Source of the DNA: Sinohyriopsis cumingii
Taxonomy: Eukaryota; Mollusca; Bivalvia; Unionida; Unionidae
Length of the DNA: 64,000 nucleotides
Reading direction: 5' to 3'
Assembly: GCA_028554795.2 (NCBI GenBank)
Contig: CM068838.1
Coordinates: forward strand, 132,185,768 to 132,249,767
Made by a program: the position numbers and the translations under genes. Under the pieces are notes generated by a model. It had not been told where the DNA came from, made no database searches, and was given only the letters and a program-made list of their open reading frames with translations. Shown here piece by piece: positions 51,301 to 58,965 of the stretch. Positions within the stretch are counted from its first letter, which is position 1; each line of letters starts with the position of its first letter.

Positions 51301-54300
51301 AACTTTTTCTGTATTGTGATGGTTCATTTGTTGTTATGCATGTTTGAACATGTCACACTTTGTTGCAGATTTCATCATTATTTATAAGAAATTCATGAGA
51401 TGACTTTGTGCTTTATAATATTCTTTGTTTTGCAGACTCCAGTTTTAAAGTCAGGAACCTGCTATCTCCATGTAACTTCCACAGGAGGCAATGTGAAGAT
51501 CAGCAATGTTACGAATGTGCAACTAGTTTCAGCCAAGACCCGTTTTCTGCTAATCCAGACTGATAAGGGCATTTATAAACCAGGACAGACAGGTTAATAT
51601 TCAAGCCTATTTGTATTCAACATTGCACTTTGGATTTAGATCTAAAAATTTCCATTGTCAGGGAAAAATCCACGATGCTTTATTGTCAACCATGGCTGCC
51701 TGTGATAAAATGTCATCATTTCTCCTGAATATGCATAAACCTGCTTAACCAATCAGTGTCATTTCAAAATATTCTCAGGAGTTTGGGCCAATGAGATCTT
51801 GATTGACTGATCCAGTCAGATTGTCTCTTCTAAGCACAGCCACTTATTGAATGTTAAGAGGTCACTTCCGTTGATGTTTAAGAGCTTATTTCATTGGCAT
51901 GTTGATAACATGTTTGTTTAATAATAATAATGACTTTATTTAAACTGGGTAACACAGAAGAGTTAATCTACCTCAAGGCCCTCATGCAAAGGAGCATATA
52001 ACACACACACACACACACACACAAACACATGATTTATGGATTTTCCACTTAATCTGGTGGACATGGACACAGGCAGGGGATTAAATATTCACTAAAGGAT
52101 TTTACTCAAACCTAGTAGACATCTACTCAGTCTACTGGAACTCTGCTTAAGAATTTTATTGCAGTTGTAATGGGTCTTTTGTATACATGCCAACCATTAC
52201 ACTTTTGATGTAATAATTATGCTTTTTTTTCTCACCAAATTATGTATTATGCTAGACTGTATATGGATTACACCTTTTTGGTACAGTAAAAAAATAAAAT
52301 AAAGCAATAAAAGTTGTTTTTGTGATTTTTAACATCATCTCTTTAATTCCACTCATATAAATTTGAGAATATTCTTAAAAAGGTGACTGCTGTTTAAGAG
52401 TAGCGTAAAAATACTTTCTTTATTTGCTATTTATTGCAATTGTATATGACCCATTTCCAACAAAATAGATGGGTTTCTTCAGATATGAACTTTGCGTCAC
52501 AGATTCATTGTATTGATTAGGCAGCTAAGTTGTGAACCAGTCTCTGCTTGTAAAGAAAATGTTAAGGAAACATATGCTTTATGGTGTTACATGACGGAAA
52601 ATGTTAGATGGATCTTTTCAAGCTTCAGTACATGTCAGTGCAGAAAAAAAAGGACAGATCAACACCACTTTACAAACTTCAAAAGAAGTTGCAAAAGTAA
52701 TGTAACACAGCATTCTGAGCACCTGACCTCACTGCAGATTTCCAGTTCATGATCATTCAGCAAAAGTTACACTTGTAGACTAGTTAATGACCAACTTTGA
52801 GTAAATTATTGAATGTGGTAACATAGCTGCCAAGTGTTGTTTTTCCCGTATTTGTCCTGTATTTTGGACCTGAATACAGGCGTATGTTTTTCTTATTAAA
52901 AGTCTGTGTTTTTAAAAAGAAAAGAAAAGAAAAAAAGATTCTTGTAATTTTCTTTTTAGGATGGGTACCCAGTTCCATTCTAAGAGTAAATGTATTGCAT
53001 ATATGTAGGGATATTGAGTTCGAATATGATTGGTTCATTTGGAATCACTGCTACAATGCCAGTCTTTAACTACCATATTGGATTGCACAAAACAGTTGCT
53101 GTTGTCACTATCTCATCTTCATAATATTCAACTTCTAGTCATGTTGAAAAGGAAAGCAGAATAATTTTCTCAAGCAAAGAAAAGAAAAGATAACTGGAAG
53201 GACATTTATGACGTCATGTTTACTTTGTGAAACCATCAAGTAAATTAGAAAACTTTTTATTAGGCAAATTGTGTAATTGTGATTTTGCTGTTGGGCATGG
53301 AGCACCCATGACTTAAAACTGCATGAAAAAGGTAATAAACATCAGCTTTCATCCTCAACGACACAGCCTGAACTTGCAGCATTTATAATGCCAGATAGAA
53401 CCTTCATGTAATTTGATTAGAAGTTATTTTAATAAATTTATTTTTGAAATGAACCTGCTAGTGTTGCTGGTGATTTACTTTGCACACTTTTTTCCAGACA
53501 TTAAAATCAAGGATTGTTCGTGTGCTAGAATGAAAACAGTTTGGTTACAAAATAAATTACACAGAATTCAGATCATCAGTGAAAGATGGTACATTGGAAT
53601 CGGTAATGTTATTGAAAAGGCTTCTATAAACAGCATGTGTCTGAGTGTGAGTGTGTTGCACTCTTGCCCCTTCTGAATGGTCACCCATATGGAACAGGGC
53701 ACCCATTCAGAAGATGCAAGAGTGCAATACATGCATCTTTGACTTTAAATACTCTGGGGTGGGAACTATGTGGTAATAAAACAAAGCTTGAAATGGGATT
53801 AGAAACAAATGCTAAACTACTTATACAATCAAGTACATTCAATTAGAAACAAATGCTGTACTACTTACACAATCAAGTACATGGGATATTATGACATAGA
53901 TGTTGTAGTTCTTTCCAAAGTTTATTCAAAGCAAATGATGTTACATCCGGTATTAAAACAATAAAAAACATACAGGAGCTTTGTCAGAAAATGTTATTAT
54001 GTAGCTTTATCCTTTGAAAATAACACTGTTTATCAGAGAGTATGACAATTTTTTAAATGAACAGAATTGTTTACACTCTATCAATTGTTGCACTTTATCA
54101 GTGGCCATTCATGACATGAGCAAAGTTATTTCAGTGAGAAACTACATTTCCAAATCTGTTGCTGTCCAGTGGCTGAGGAGCGATATCGCAAATCTCTTGC
54201 CATTCATCAGCTACAGATCAGTGTCATGCTGTTGTTTAATTTGTTTTAACTAGTTCTTGTTGTTGTTGTTGTAGGGTTTAATGTCATTTTTCAGCACTTG

Positions 54301-57300
54301 ATAGACTATACATGGCGGCCAGTATTAATGTCGGAGGAAGAACCTGGGAAAACCTTGGAAAGAACCACCGACCCATGAGATAACTACATGTATTGCAAGA
54401 AAATGTATTTTTGTCACAAATGAGATGCTATAAAACAAATAAAGATATGTTTGTGACAAATTAATTTTAGACTTGTAATATGGCCTGAGAAATTCAATGA
54501 GGTTAATGTGCAAAATTGCTTTCTAGCAAACAATATAAAAATTGTATTCTCAACATTAATCTTTAGACCCAGCATATGTATTTGGAATAGAAATCTATTG
54601 CAAGCAGCAGACTCCTTTGACATGTTTTACACAAGTTCTATTGCAATGTATGCTTTCTTTTTTCTTTAAGAGGGGGATGTAACTCTTTGCTTCTTTTGCT
54701 AACAATGTTATTCATTAGAGAGTAATATGCATTTTTAATGTGCTGAAATTATCTTCACTTTGGAATTCATATACAGTATAAGTAAATCGCTGCTTAGCAG
54801 TGACTTTTTTTTTATTTAAAAAGAATTAAAGTAATTGATTGGTTTATATTAAATTGCTATCCATTGTGCTTTTTCTTTTTATTTCTAGTTTAGTTATATA
54901 TTCCAACTTGGCTGTGATTCACATAAGCAAAATAAAAGCTTCAGAAAGATTTATCATATTGAAAGTTGAATAACCAGCATTGCTGCATTAATCAAAATGT
55001 ACCCATTAGTGATATTTGTGATGACCCCAAAATTAATATAATTGGGATTTAAAACCTTTAAAGGCAAAATTATTTCTACATCCAGTGCAGAGTAGATAAA
55101 AAAGTTCTAACAGGAATAACTGTTAAAGCTATTCAAAATATAAAGCCATATAATAATAGCAATCAATGCGGATTCCAGATTGTATAGCCTTAGCAAATGT
55201 TCAATTTCGGGTGATGCATAAATAAAGCTGTATTGATGGTTATGATGTGTTCAGCTTGTATGTAAAACTACTAGTTTAAAAAAAATGATCAGGAACAAAG
55301 TGTGATTGGAAAGCTACACAGTTGTAGAAAAACTAGTCACAGTTTATTATATTGTAAATACACTTGTATTTGCTGCAGACACTCATTTCGCAACTAAGTT
55401 TACATAATAGTGTGTATTTTCATTCAGTTTCATGATATGTTGTGACAGATTTCCACCCAGGCTGATGGGCCCAGGTCTAGGGTGGACAGATTTAACAAGT
55501 CATGATGATATGCAGCGACAGATTTCCACCCAGGCTGATGGGCCCAGGTCTAGGGTGGGCAGATTTAACAAGTCATTACGAGTCATAGTATACAGTCAGT
55601 ACCTGCTTCCCCACTGCTTTATTTACAATGACAATTTCCAAACCCATAACACTAGAAGTGAAAGGTTATAATTTTACTTATTATATGTAGAAAACTGACA
55701 AAACGTTTCTAGTGCAATTTAAAAATGCGTATTCTTCTCCATTGCCTTTTTTGAACTAATTTTTATGAAAATAATAAAGAATAATTTCAATAATATTATT
55801 TCTTTTTTAAAAAAATCTAATAGCATAAAATGTTACAATCCTCAAAGCAGGCCATGTGGTTAGACCATCCGCCTTGGATGCAGGAGATCACAGGTTTGAA
55901 CCTTGGCCGAATCATAACAAAAACTTACAAAAATGGTTCAAACAGCTACCTCGCTACTCACTTAGCATTAAGAGATTAGTGTAATGACTGGTCGGCCTGG
56001 TGTCAGGAAAATGTGACTGGGTGGGACATCATGCAACATGTATGTGACATGATGCCCCAGTGCTAGATATTACTATAAACTGCTGCATTGCAAACATCAT
56101 AGTGATATGACTGAAAAATTGTAAAAGTGACATTAAAATACAAATCATACACACACAGTCTTCATAGCTTTTGTACAATAATTGTACCGTGGACCATAAT
56201 TAAGCATTGGCTCTGAAATGGAACTACATTTAAAAGGAACATTTGATTCATTGTTTGGATACTGTCAGACACATCAGAGAAGTTTTAATTCTAAGATTAT
56301 TTAAAATCTTCATCATTTTATAAATTCATATTTACATATTCAATGGGAAATAAAATTGTTTATCTCTATTTCTTCATATATGATTTATTGTTATGCTTTT
56401 CAGTAGAGAGTTACGTATAGTAATGGCGCAGTTTAATATATCTTGTAATATATCATTTTCCATGCTGTTTATGCCTTTAAAACACAATTAATAAAATAGC
56501 TAGAACATTGTGAACAATTCATGCTATGAAATAATTTTATTTGTCATGTTGTGTATTACAATAATCTCATAGAAACCAAAGGGATTTAATGATGTAAACA
56601 AACTTGTATTCATTGTGAAGAAGTTAAAAGGCAAAACTGGTCATGGAATTTATGTTTTTGTATTGCTTATTTATTTGAAGTAGATATATTTGGGTACTGT
56701 GTATTAAAATGTAATTGTATAAATTACAATACTGTAACAAAGATATACATGTATATATTATCCTATTAACAAAGGGAGATAAATCTTAAAGTTAAAAAAT
56801 CACCTTTCTGTTTTCAGTCAAGTACCGTGTTATTTACTTGGATCAAGACCAGATTCCTATTTCAAATGAGAATGTAACTGTGACCATAAAGGTAAGTGTT
56901 TTGCACACAAGCATAAACCCAAATGTTGTAGACATTATAGCGATATGACTGAAAAGTTGTTAATGCTACGTTAAAAATCCAAATCTCAAACACAAACACA
57001 CACACACACACAAACACACACAGTTCAAAAGACGTCACTGGTTGAAAAATTTACACGAATATTCACCTGGCCTTTCCTTATATTATATGGTACCATATTC
57101 ATAATACCAATGGGTAGCCTCATGAATCTGATCTGGTCTGCCAAATTTTGACCTCGCTTAGGTGTTAGCTCTGGAAAATCTGACTGCAGCTGTAACATAG
57201 TTAATTATCATGTAAATACCACAATAAAGCCACAGTCAAGTGAAGAATACAGATTACCGTACATCTCTCTCTCTCATAATGAGGCTTAATTTTTATTTGA

Positions 57301-58011
57301 CCATGAGGTCCAATAAGAAAATTGTGATGGAATATCTGTCTTTGTCATGATTATTCATCTTCTAACTTATCAATTGTAATGCACCTGTATCAAATTTAAA
57401 AAACGTATATTATCTGATGTAAGCTAATTTTTAATACTGATGATCATGTAATTGTTTAAAATTCTTCTGAATGTGGGGTCCTATATTTTTTCATACATGA
57501 TCTCTTCCCCAAAATGAAATATGTTTGTACACATTATTTTCGTACTTTGGAGAATTTTTTTAATACGAAAAATTATGTGACATACAATAAAGCGATTTGA
57601 TGACAACATCCACATACAAGTTGATTCAGAGTATAAAATGAAGCTATGATTTTCTGGTCAGAAAGTATATATTATAGGCTGGCAAATACGGTAATATGGT
57701 TTTGTGTTAAATTGCTTGATTTTCCTGATCATAATTCTAGATTTTTTGTATTAATTTGACAAAATGTGTGTTAGATTGAGTCTTTACAATTTGTGATACA
57801 TTTTTTTTTCCTTGTTAAGCAAACTGAAAGCTGGATTCCACGCTTGTCTCCATAGTTTAAGCAGCTTTGCATGTTTTCTGAGTGTGCTGAAATTGGGAGT
57901 ACATTTTTACTAAATTCATATTGATAAAATTTTTTAATAAATTTAACTCTTGTATATTTTAGGATCCTAGAGACAATTTATTGGTGCAGAGGAAAGAAAC
58001 AACAGATACAG
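15362..58011 (+). CDS. Thioester-protein / alpha-2-macroglobulin / CD109-family gene, N-terminal part (5 exons)
   Basis: Host gene of the A2M/TEP superfamily, secreted or GPI-anchored innate-immune and protease-trapping proteins. Exons: 15362-15555, 29497-29528, 51436-51592, 56818-56891, 57963-58011. Phases agree at every join (intron phases 1, 0, 1, 0, 1). The joined product spans MG1 into MG2: SYIVAAPSILRPG near the start is the usual first-strand motif, IQTDKGIYKPGQT is the superfamily hallmark at the MG1/MG2 boundary, and IKDPRDNLL is the typical MG2 motif. NVT glycosylation sites occur in exons 1, 3 and 4. The signal-peptide exon upstream and the bait region, thioester domain and receptor-binding domain downstream are outside what can be seen, so TEP, CD109 and A2M cannot be told apart. 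All intron 1-3 mobile elements listed here lie within this gene. Confidence 0.9.
15556..16734. other. No gene seen in start of TEP intron 1
   Basis: AT-rich intron sequence between exon 1 and the decayed Polinton; no coding or repeat signal recognised. Confidence 0.55.
16760..17328 (-). pseudogene. Polinton-2 A32-like DNA-packaging ATPase, decayed
   Basis: FtsK/HerA-type ATPase that pumps DNA into the capsid in Polintons and related viruses. A start codon at 17328 is followed by LPNSIRAIIIGPSG and a degraded Walker A, GPSGSDKA (17215-17238), in which the second Gly and the Ser/Thr of GxxxxGK(S/T) are replaced. Further on, in another frame, come a Walker-B-like EDVMLDKQ and SRSRHKNT, and then a shifted stretch with GNCNIFVVF, matching the family's usual order. 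At least three frame changes and the damaged P-loop show it is not functional. It diverges from the PLA2 pseudogene with a gap of about 125 bp. Confidence 0.8.
17454..17830 (+). pseudogene. Polinton-2 phospholipase A2-like protein, decayed
   Basis: Parvovirus-VP1/Polinton-type PLA2 domain, in virions used to breach endosomal membranes. Visible: an N-terminal basic start (ATG at 17454), PGAKYPGEKQLPGYNYCGPG with the YxGxG calcium loop, then the active-site helix DHACHVHDVTY with the His-Asp pair. A TAA at 17712 interrupts the frame, but similarity continues in frame for about 28 codons (ADEKFIHLLNSIKK), so the stop is a mutation. It lies directly before the integrase pseudogene. Earlier frame back to 17373 has no Met and is probably not coding. 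Confidence 0.82.
17860..18800 (+). pseudogene. Polinton-2 retroviral-type integrase, decayed
   Basis: DDE integrase that inserts the element. The ATG at 17860 begins with VYYSPGGYWRSRAVISKLAD, the usual N-terminal region of Polinton integrases. Catalytic residues are recognisable: Asp in AVVDIASRY (18144), Asp in QVDLGKEF (18257) and Glu in IVEQFNRTLAERL, 34 residues later. A C-terminal region reading ERGFVHEQLQ (about 18735-18765) matches the family's end. There are in-frame stops near 17971 and 17992 and at least three frameshifts (near 18040, 18165-18245 and 18555-18680), so the gene is dead. Confidence 0.87.
19946..21849. mobile_element. Pogo/Tigger-like DNA transposon, degenerate, TA duplication
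   Basis: Begins CAGTAGTCCCC (19946) and ends GGGGACTACTG (21849), flanked by TA on both sides (19944-19945, 21850-21851), the hallmark of Tc1/pogo insertion. Similarity of the ends extends weakly inwards (GGCCACCC-type motifs). The 1.9-kb body holds a partial transposase. A run of about 20 C lies at 20637-20655. Confidence 0.85.
20234..20640 (-). pseudogene. Tigger-like transposase fragment
   Basis: Two overlapping frames on the minus strand carry a CENP-B-type region. An N-terminal part (about 20520-20625) reads INNIVKDNETILQKWEGE. A second part (20234-20506) reads SNGWLHRFQVLHNIKCSVLS, the second helix-turn-helix of pogo transposases, and ends with DIFNCDETGLFFRLLP, which carries the first catalytic Asp of the DDE domain. 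The rest of the catalytic domain is missing, so the product cannot transpose. Confidence 0.85.
22486..22550. repeat. (TA)n microsatellite
   Basis: About 32 uninterrupted AT/TA dinucleotides. Confidence 0.97.
22987..23910. other. No clear gene; possible continuation of Polinton-2
   Basis: The frame that is open before the transposon at 18863 appears to resume after 22986 for about 120 bp and then ends. The remainder is AT-rich without recognised features. Confidence 0.35.
23911..25125 (-). pseudogene. Degenerate coding-like region, family unknown
   Basis: Several adjoining minus-strand frames read like broken protein rather than random sequence: HTTEIPESAIQTILTLPHKE near 24.1 kb, GGGHNISSRVVGITSTIQVN near 24.5 kb and ITKYLFDMTFTRTKEKI near 24.86 kb. 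Frames change every 100-300 bp. No domain is recognised. Being just right of Polinton-2 remnants, it may be one of that element's other genes, but this is only context. Confidence 0.35.
25130..25342 (+). mobile_element. SINE-A, head-truncated
   Basis: Begins at GTACTAACAGCTGCCTCGC and runs through the family core (GACTGG-CGTCCTGGTGTC, GACATCACTATAAACTGCCA) to a CA-rich tail; the tRNA-like head is missing. Confidence 0.85.
25343..26220. other. No gene seen
   Basis: Intron sequence with one 32-bp tandem duplication (GATTCATATACTATTTA-GAGTGTGGC) near 26130-26190. Confidence 0.55.
26225..27265. repeat. About 36-bp minisatellite, imperfect, interrupted
   Basis: Unit built from GGTATGGTTATAGGTAACCA followed by TTACTGTTATAAGGCA, with many small length variants. 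The array is split by about 200 bp of unrelated sequence (about 26795-26995). Confidence 0.92.
27281..27350. repeat. (TA)n microsatellite
   Basis: About 34 TA dinucleotides, at the 3' end of the adjoining LINE-C fragment. Confidence 0.97.
27351..28006 (-). mobile_element. LINE-C 3' end (CR1/L2-like), truncated
   Basis: Broken frames on the minus strand carry the usual C-terminal end of CR1/L2/jockey-type ORF2: a stretch ending in LHWLSIRSRIKHKI, then GQRSFAYQGPATWNELPNEL and FKSALKTHLF before a stop near 27565. A 3' untranslated part follows with TTAGGCGCTACACAAAGTCC and an ATCATT/TA tail. The 5' end is cut off at the 51-bp minisatellite. Confidence 0.8.
28013..29370. repeat. 51-bp minisatellite, about 26 copies
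   Basis: Unit CATTATACTGTGTGGCTCTT, AGGGACATTATTAGACAGTC, ACAGTATAAGG, with many substitutions and two main variants at the third block. The length is 3 x 17, so arrays read open for over 100 codons; these frames are not genes. It ends 127 bp before the TEP microexon. Confidence 0.95.
29497..29528 (+). CDS. TEP/CD109 gene, 32-nt microexon with GC donor
   Basis: Acceptor TTTTCAG ends at 29496. The exon supplies two bases to finish the split codon and ten codons reading DGQTAFITFK, then a GCAAGT donor. Both phases match the exons either side, and the encoded strand (hydrophobic, ending before TPVLKSGTCYL) is exactly the piece missing from MG1. It lies about 125 bp right of the 51-bp minisatellite. 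Confidence 0.82.
29529..32464. other. No gene seen in TEP intron 2, left part
   Basis: AT-rich intron sequence. A 24-bp motif (ACCCAGTGTTTGATATCATT and flanks) is repeated three times at about 30670-30740. Short open frames at 30469-30732 and 31003-31263 show no family likeness. Confidence 0.55.
32465..32655 (+). mobile_element. SINE-B, diverged, head-truncated
   Basis: GTATGTGAGAAAG, GGTTCTTTCCAGGTTCTTCC, TGTATAGCCTATC and a (CAA)n tail match the family; strongly diverged with no readable box A. Confidence 0.8.
32656..34087. other. No gene seen; one MITE-like inverted repeat
   Basis: AT-rich intron sequence holding the 150-bp inverted-repeat unit at 33140-33289 and nothing else recognised. 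Confidence 0.5.
33140..33289. mobile_element. MITE-like unit with 18-bp inverted ends
   Basis: ATGGTAGCCAAGGAATGC at 33140-33157 is the exact inverse of 33272-33289. The 114-bp interior has no coding. No clear target duplication was found. Confidence 0.45.
34088..38860 (-). mobile_element. LINE-A copy 2, nearly full-length, decayed
   Basis: Non-LTR retrotransposon on the minus strand. In order from its 5' side: a coiled-coil-like ORF1 remnant (SELQSDNLELQEQNKIL near 38.75 kb); an AP endonuclease remnant with GDFNAKI (38073-38093); a linker; reverse transcriptase with KTPGPG near 36.99 kb, FKKASDKVQHDKLW near 36.6 kb and the catalytic LYADDVANY (YADD 36313-36324); a C-terminal part with LGECGRYPL near 35.7 kb and DEFHFVRVCPAH near 34.44 kb; and a 3' untranslated part ending in ATT repeats at about 34088. 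Stops and frameshifts throughout make it inactive. The 5' limit is uncertain. A SINE-B interrupts it at 35975-36073. Confidence 0.82.
35975..36073 (+). mobile_element. SINE-B 3' fragment with 12-bp target duplication
   Basis: 99 bp of the family's 3' end (GTTCTTCCTCCGCCATTAAT, TGTATAGCCTATC, CAA tail), flanked exactly by AGCTTTCATCCA at 35963-35974 and 36074-36085. Inserted in LINE-A copy 2. Confidence 0.95.
38861..40256. other. No gene seen
   Basis: AT-rich intron sequence between LINE-A copy 2 and the 33-bp satellite; nothing recognised. Confidence 0.55.
40257..46050. repeat. 33-bp satellite array, about 5.8 kb with higher-order structure
   Basis: Unit GTAGAGAGTAATACATGTGA, TATGCATGCTGTT, with regular variants: a 31-bp form lacking one GA, a 29-bp form lacking ACAT, and forms differing in the TGTT/TATT/TAGT/TTTT block. 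Rare variants recur at fixed spacing: AATACCCGT at about 42321, 44163 and 45829; GTAAAGAG at about 41543 and 42573. This shows that blocks of 1.0-1.8 kb were duplicated. Each unit carries the palindromes ACATGT, ATGCAT and GCATGC. A SINE-B is inserted at 40412-40655. Open frames of up to 652 codons are artefacts of the repeat length. Confidence 0.96.
40412..40655 (-). mobile_element. SINE-B, full length, inside the satellite
   Basis: tRNA-Leu-like head (GGCCGAGTGGTCTAAAGCGC) at the right end, CAA tail at the left. TTGTAGAGAG occurs on both sides (40402-40411, 40656-40665), which fits a target duplication but is also satellite sequence. Confidence 0.93.
46308..46555. repeat. Perfect 32-bp hairpin plus about 105-bp direct repeat
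   Basis: Arms 46308-46339 and 46345-46376 are exact inverses with a 5-nt loop AATAA. The right arm and the following 65 bp (TGTTATTGAAAAGTTTGTTA onwards) are repeated almost identically at about 46449-46555. The left arm is thus an inverted partial copy of the tandem unit. Confidence 0.9.
46626..46945 (+). mobile_element. SINE-A, full length
   Basis: Best copy of the family. The head has box A TGGCCTAATGG and box B GGGTTCGAACCCC around CTTCGGATGCGG, resembling tRNA-Arg. The body has ACCAAAGACTTACAAAAATGGT, GACTGGTCAGCCTGGTGTTG and AGACATCACTATAAGCTGTC, followed by a CACACA tail. Confidence 0.93.
46946..48052. other. No gene seen
   Basis: Intron sequence; a short frame at 47545-47763 has no family likeness. 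An ATT-rich start near 47240 may mark another repeat's edge. Confidence 0.5.
48053..50460 (-). mobile_element. LINE-B, 5'-truncated, relatively young
   Basis: Non-LTR retrotransposon of the CR1/L2/jockey type, lacking the endonuclease. Coding sequence is nearly continuous from about 50.33 to 48.13 kb. The 3' untranslated part (TTTGTATGAGGGTCTCAAGG, GTGTTACCC, then AATAAGGTCATTATTAAC) is matched by a solo 3' end at 51919-51997, which defines the 3' terminus. Confidence 0.88.
48130..50330 (-). pseudogene. LINE-B reverse transcriptase ORF2, two frameshifts
   Basis: From the 5' side: a linker region with TYRSFKTFNEEQF and KATGLDQIGPRLIKSS (50.28-49.56 kb); a frame change in the AATTAATTAATT run at about 49550; then the RT domain with IWKTAKVTPIHKSG, FRQNHSCETA, FVDFRKAFD, YGVPQGSILGPLLF and LYADDTTL (catalytic YADD at 48965-48976). 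The thumb and C-terminal region contains YNSYIQPYLDYCSTVWG. A second frame change near 48240 moves the closing stretch (LLWNSIPAEIRNA, ending at 48130) into another frame. The low number of lesions indicates a recent insertion compared with LINE-A. Confidence 0.87.
50560..50828 (-). mobile_element. SINE-C, tRNA-Thr-like head
   Basis: On the minus strand the right end reads GGGATAGTAGCTCAGTTGGT (box A) and CCGACTTGTAACCGAAGGGTC (tRNA-Thr-like anticodon arm, TGT); box B is degraded. About 180 bp of AT-rich body follows. Extent of the 3' end is uncertain. Confidence 0.6.
51436..51592 (+). CDS. TEP/CD109 gene, exon with MG1/MG2 hallmark
   Basis: Acceptor TTTTGCAG ends at 51435; donor GTTAAT at 51593. 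Phase 0 start, 52 codons, one base over. Contains LKSGTCYLHV (end of MG1) and RFLLIQTDKGIYKPGQT, the most conserved N-terminal signature of the A2M/TEP family. Confidence 0.95.
51919..51997 (-). mobile_element. LINE-B solo 3' end
   Basis: On minus: CTTTGCATGAGGGCCTTGAG, GTGTTACCC, ATAAAGTCATTATTATTAT. Matches the 3' untranslated end of LINE-B, a severe 5' truncation. A CA microsatellite (about 52000-52030) adjoins it. Confidence 0.82.
51998..53651. other. No gene seen in TEP intron 3, left part
   Basis: AT-rich sequence with a CA microsatellite at about 52000-52030 and an AAAAGAAAAG tract near 52915; no coding recognised. Confidence 0.55.
53651..53732 (+). other. Pre-miRNA-sized hairpin
   Basis: TTGCACTCTTGCCCCTTCTGAATGG arm at 53656-53680 pairs with 53703-53727 with two internal mismatches, extended outwards by four or five pairs including GU; 22-nt loop. 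About 82 nt in all, in intron 3. Whether it is transcribed and processed is unknown. Confidence 0.45.
53733..54252. other. No gene seen; short duplication
   Basis: A 40-bp direct repeat (TTAGAAACAAATGCT, CTACTT-CACAATCAAGTACAT) lies at about 53795-53880. Nothing coding recognised. Confidence 0.5.
54253..54381 (-). mobile_element. SINE-B 3' half
   Basis: CAA tail (as TTGTTG) at the left, GGCGGCCAGTATTAAT and CCGACCCATGAGA at the right; head missing. Confidence 0.9.
54382..55442. other. No gene seen
   Basis: AT-rich intron sequence, nothing recognised. Confidence 0.55.
55443..55577. repeat. Direct duplication, 61-bp unit, 74-bp period
   Basis: GACAGATTTCCACCCAGGCT through TTTAACAAGTCAT occurs at 55443-55503 and 55517-55577 with two base changes. 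GC-rich compared with surroundings. Confidence 0.93.
55846..56157 (+). mobile_element. SINE-A, full length, diverged head
   Basis: Head with GCCTTGGATGCAGGAGATCA and a decayed box B (GGTTTGAACCTT), the family core, and a CA tail. Confidence 0.92.
56158..56817. other. End of TEP intron 3, no other feature
   Basis: AT-rich intron sequence up to the acceptor at 56816-56817. Confidence 0.6.
56818..56891 (+). CDS. TEP/CD109 gene, MG2 exon
   Basis: Acceptor CTGTTTTCAG ends at 56817; donor GTAAGT at 56892. Two leading bases complete a Val codon, then 24 codons encoding KYRVIYLDQDQIPISNENVT and an IK end, a typical MG2 strand pair with one NVT site. Confidence 0.93.
56924..57022 (+). mobile_element. 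SINE-A tail fragment
   Basis: TGTAGACATTATAGCGATATGACTG, ACGTTAAAAATCCAAATC and a CA tail, starting 33 bp after the donor of the preceding TEP exon. Confidence 0.8.
57023..57962. other. TEP intron 4, remainder, no feature
   Basis: AT-rich, no coding or repeat signal apart from homopolymer runs. Confidence 0.6.
57963..58011 (+). CDS. TEP/CD109 gene, MG2 exon (last seen)
   Basis: Acceptor ATTTTAG ends at 57962; donor GTAAAG at 58012. Phase 0, 16 codons plus one base, encoding DPRDNLLVQRKETTDT, which continues the IK|DP motif of the previous exon. The next exon should start with two bases and an MG2/MG3 strand; none was found before 64000. Confidence 0.88.
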
Positions 58012-58030
58012 GTAAAGTAGCTCCAAAAAG

Positions 58031-58330
58031 GTTTACATTTGTTTAAAAACTCTACTGTAGTTCATTGTGCTAATATGTACTATATATAGTACATTTGTTT
58101 AAAAACTCTACTGTAGTTCATTGTGCTAATATGTACTATATAGTACATTTGTTTAAAAACTACTGTAGTTCATTGTGCTAATATGTACTATAGTACATTT
58201 GTTTAAAAACTCTAGTTCATTGTGCTAATATGTACTATCAGTACAATTGTTTAAAAACTCAAGTGCATTGTGCTAATATGTACCATAGTACATGTGTTTA
58301 AAAACTCTACTCTAGTACATTGTGCAACAT
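58031..58330. repeat. Tandem repeat of about 50-60 bp, five copies
   Basis: Unit TACATTTGTTTAAAAACTCT, ACTGTAGTTCATTGTGCTAA, TATGTACTATA, each copy slightly shorter than the last. Begins 20 bp after the donor of the last TEP exon seen. Confidence 0.93.
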
Positions 58331-58647
58331 GCCTTTTCTGTCACATGCTTCCATTATAATTGGTATTGCGTGTGCTTACAAACTGCTCATTAAAGTTTGA
58401 CCGAATTTGAAAGCATCTGTGATTTGGGGGGAGGGGATGAGGAGGGGGCTTTCAGATTGTTCAAATGATGCTGATCTGCCACCAAATATGGCCACTAGCA
58501 CTACAAGTACAATACCTGCTGTGTCTCAGGTGAAAAACATTATTTGTTTTACTCACAAACCTGCCTATACAGTAATGTTTATAGAAACATGATTTTCATT
58601 AATCTTGGGGGAAAAAAGGAGAGAGAGAGAGAGAGATTTATTTTTTG
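58331..58647. other. No gene seen
   Basis: Intron sequence with a G-rich run near 58428-58448 and an AG microsatellite near 58620-58636. Confidence 0.5.
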
Positions 58648-58965
58648 ACCCATGGGAGGTCATGGGTTTGATACCCAGCTGAGTCATACCAAAGACTTAC
58701 AAAAAAATGGTACTAACAGCTGCCTTTCTTGGCACTCAGCATTAAGAGGTTAGTATTAGGACTGGTCAGCCTGGTGTCAGGATAATGTGACTGGATGGGA
58801 CATCATGCTACATGTCTGCGGCATGATTCCTCAGAGCTAGACATCACTATAAACTGCCACACTGCAGACATCATAGTGATATGACTGAAAAATTGTTAAA
58901 GCTACATTAAAAATCAAAATCACACACACAAACACAAACACACACACACACACACACACACACTT
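58648..58965 (+). mobile_element. SINE-A, head partly truncated
   Basis: Starts in the head (GGGAGGTCATGGGTTTGATA, box B region), then the full family core and a long CA tail. Confidence 0.92.
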
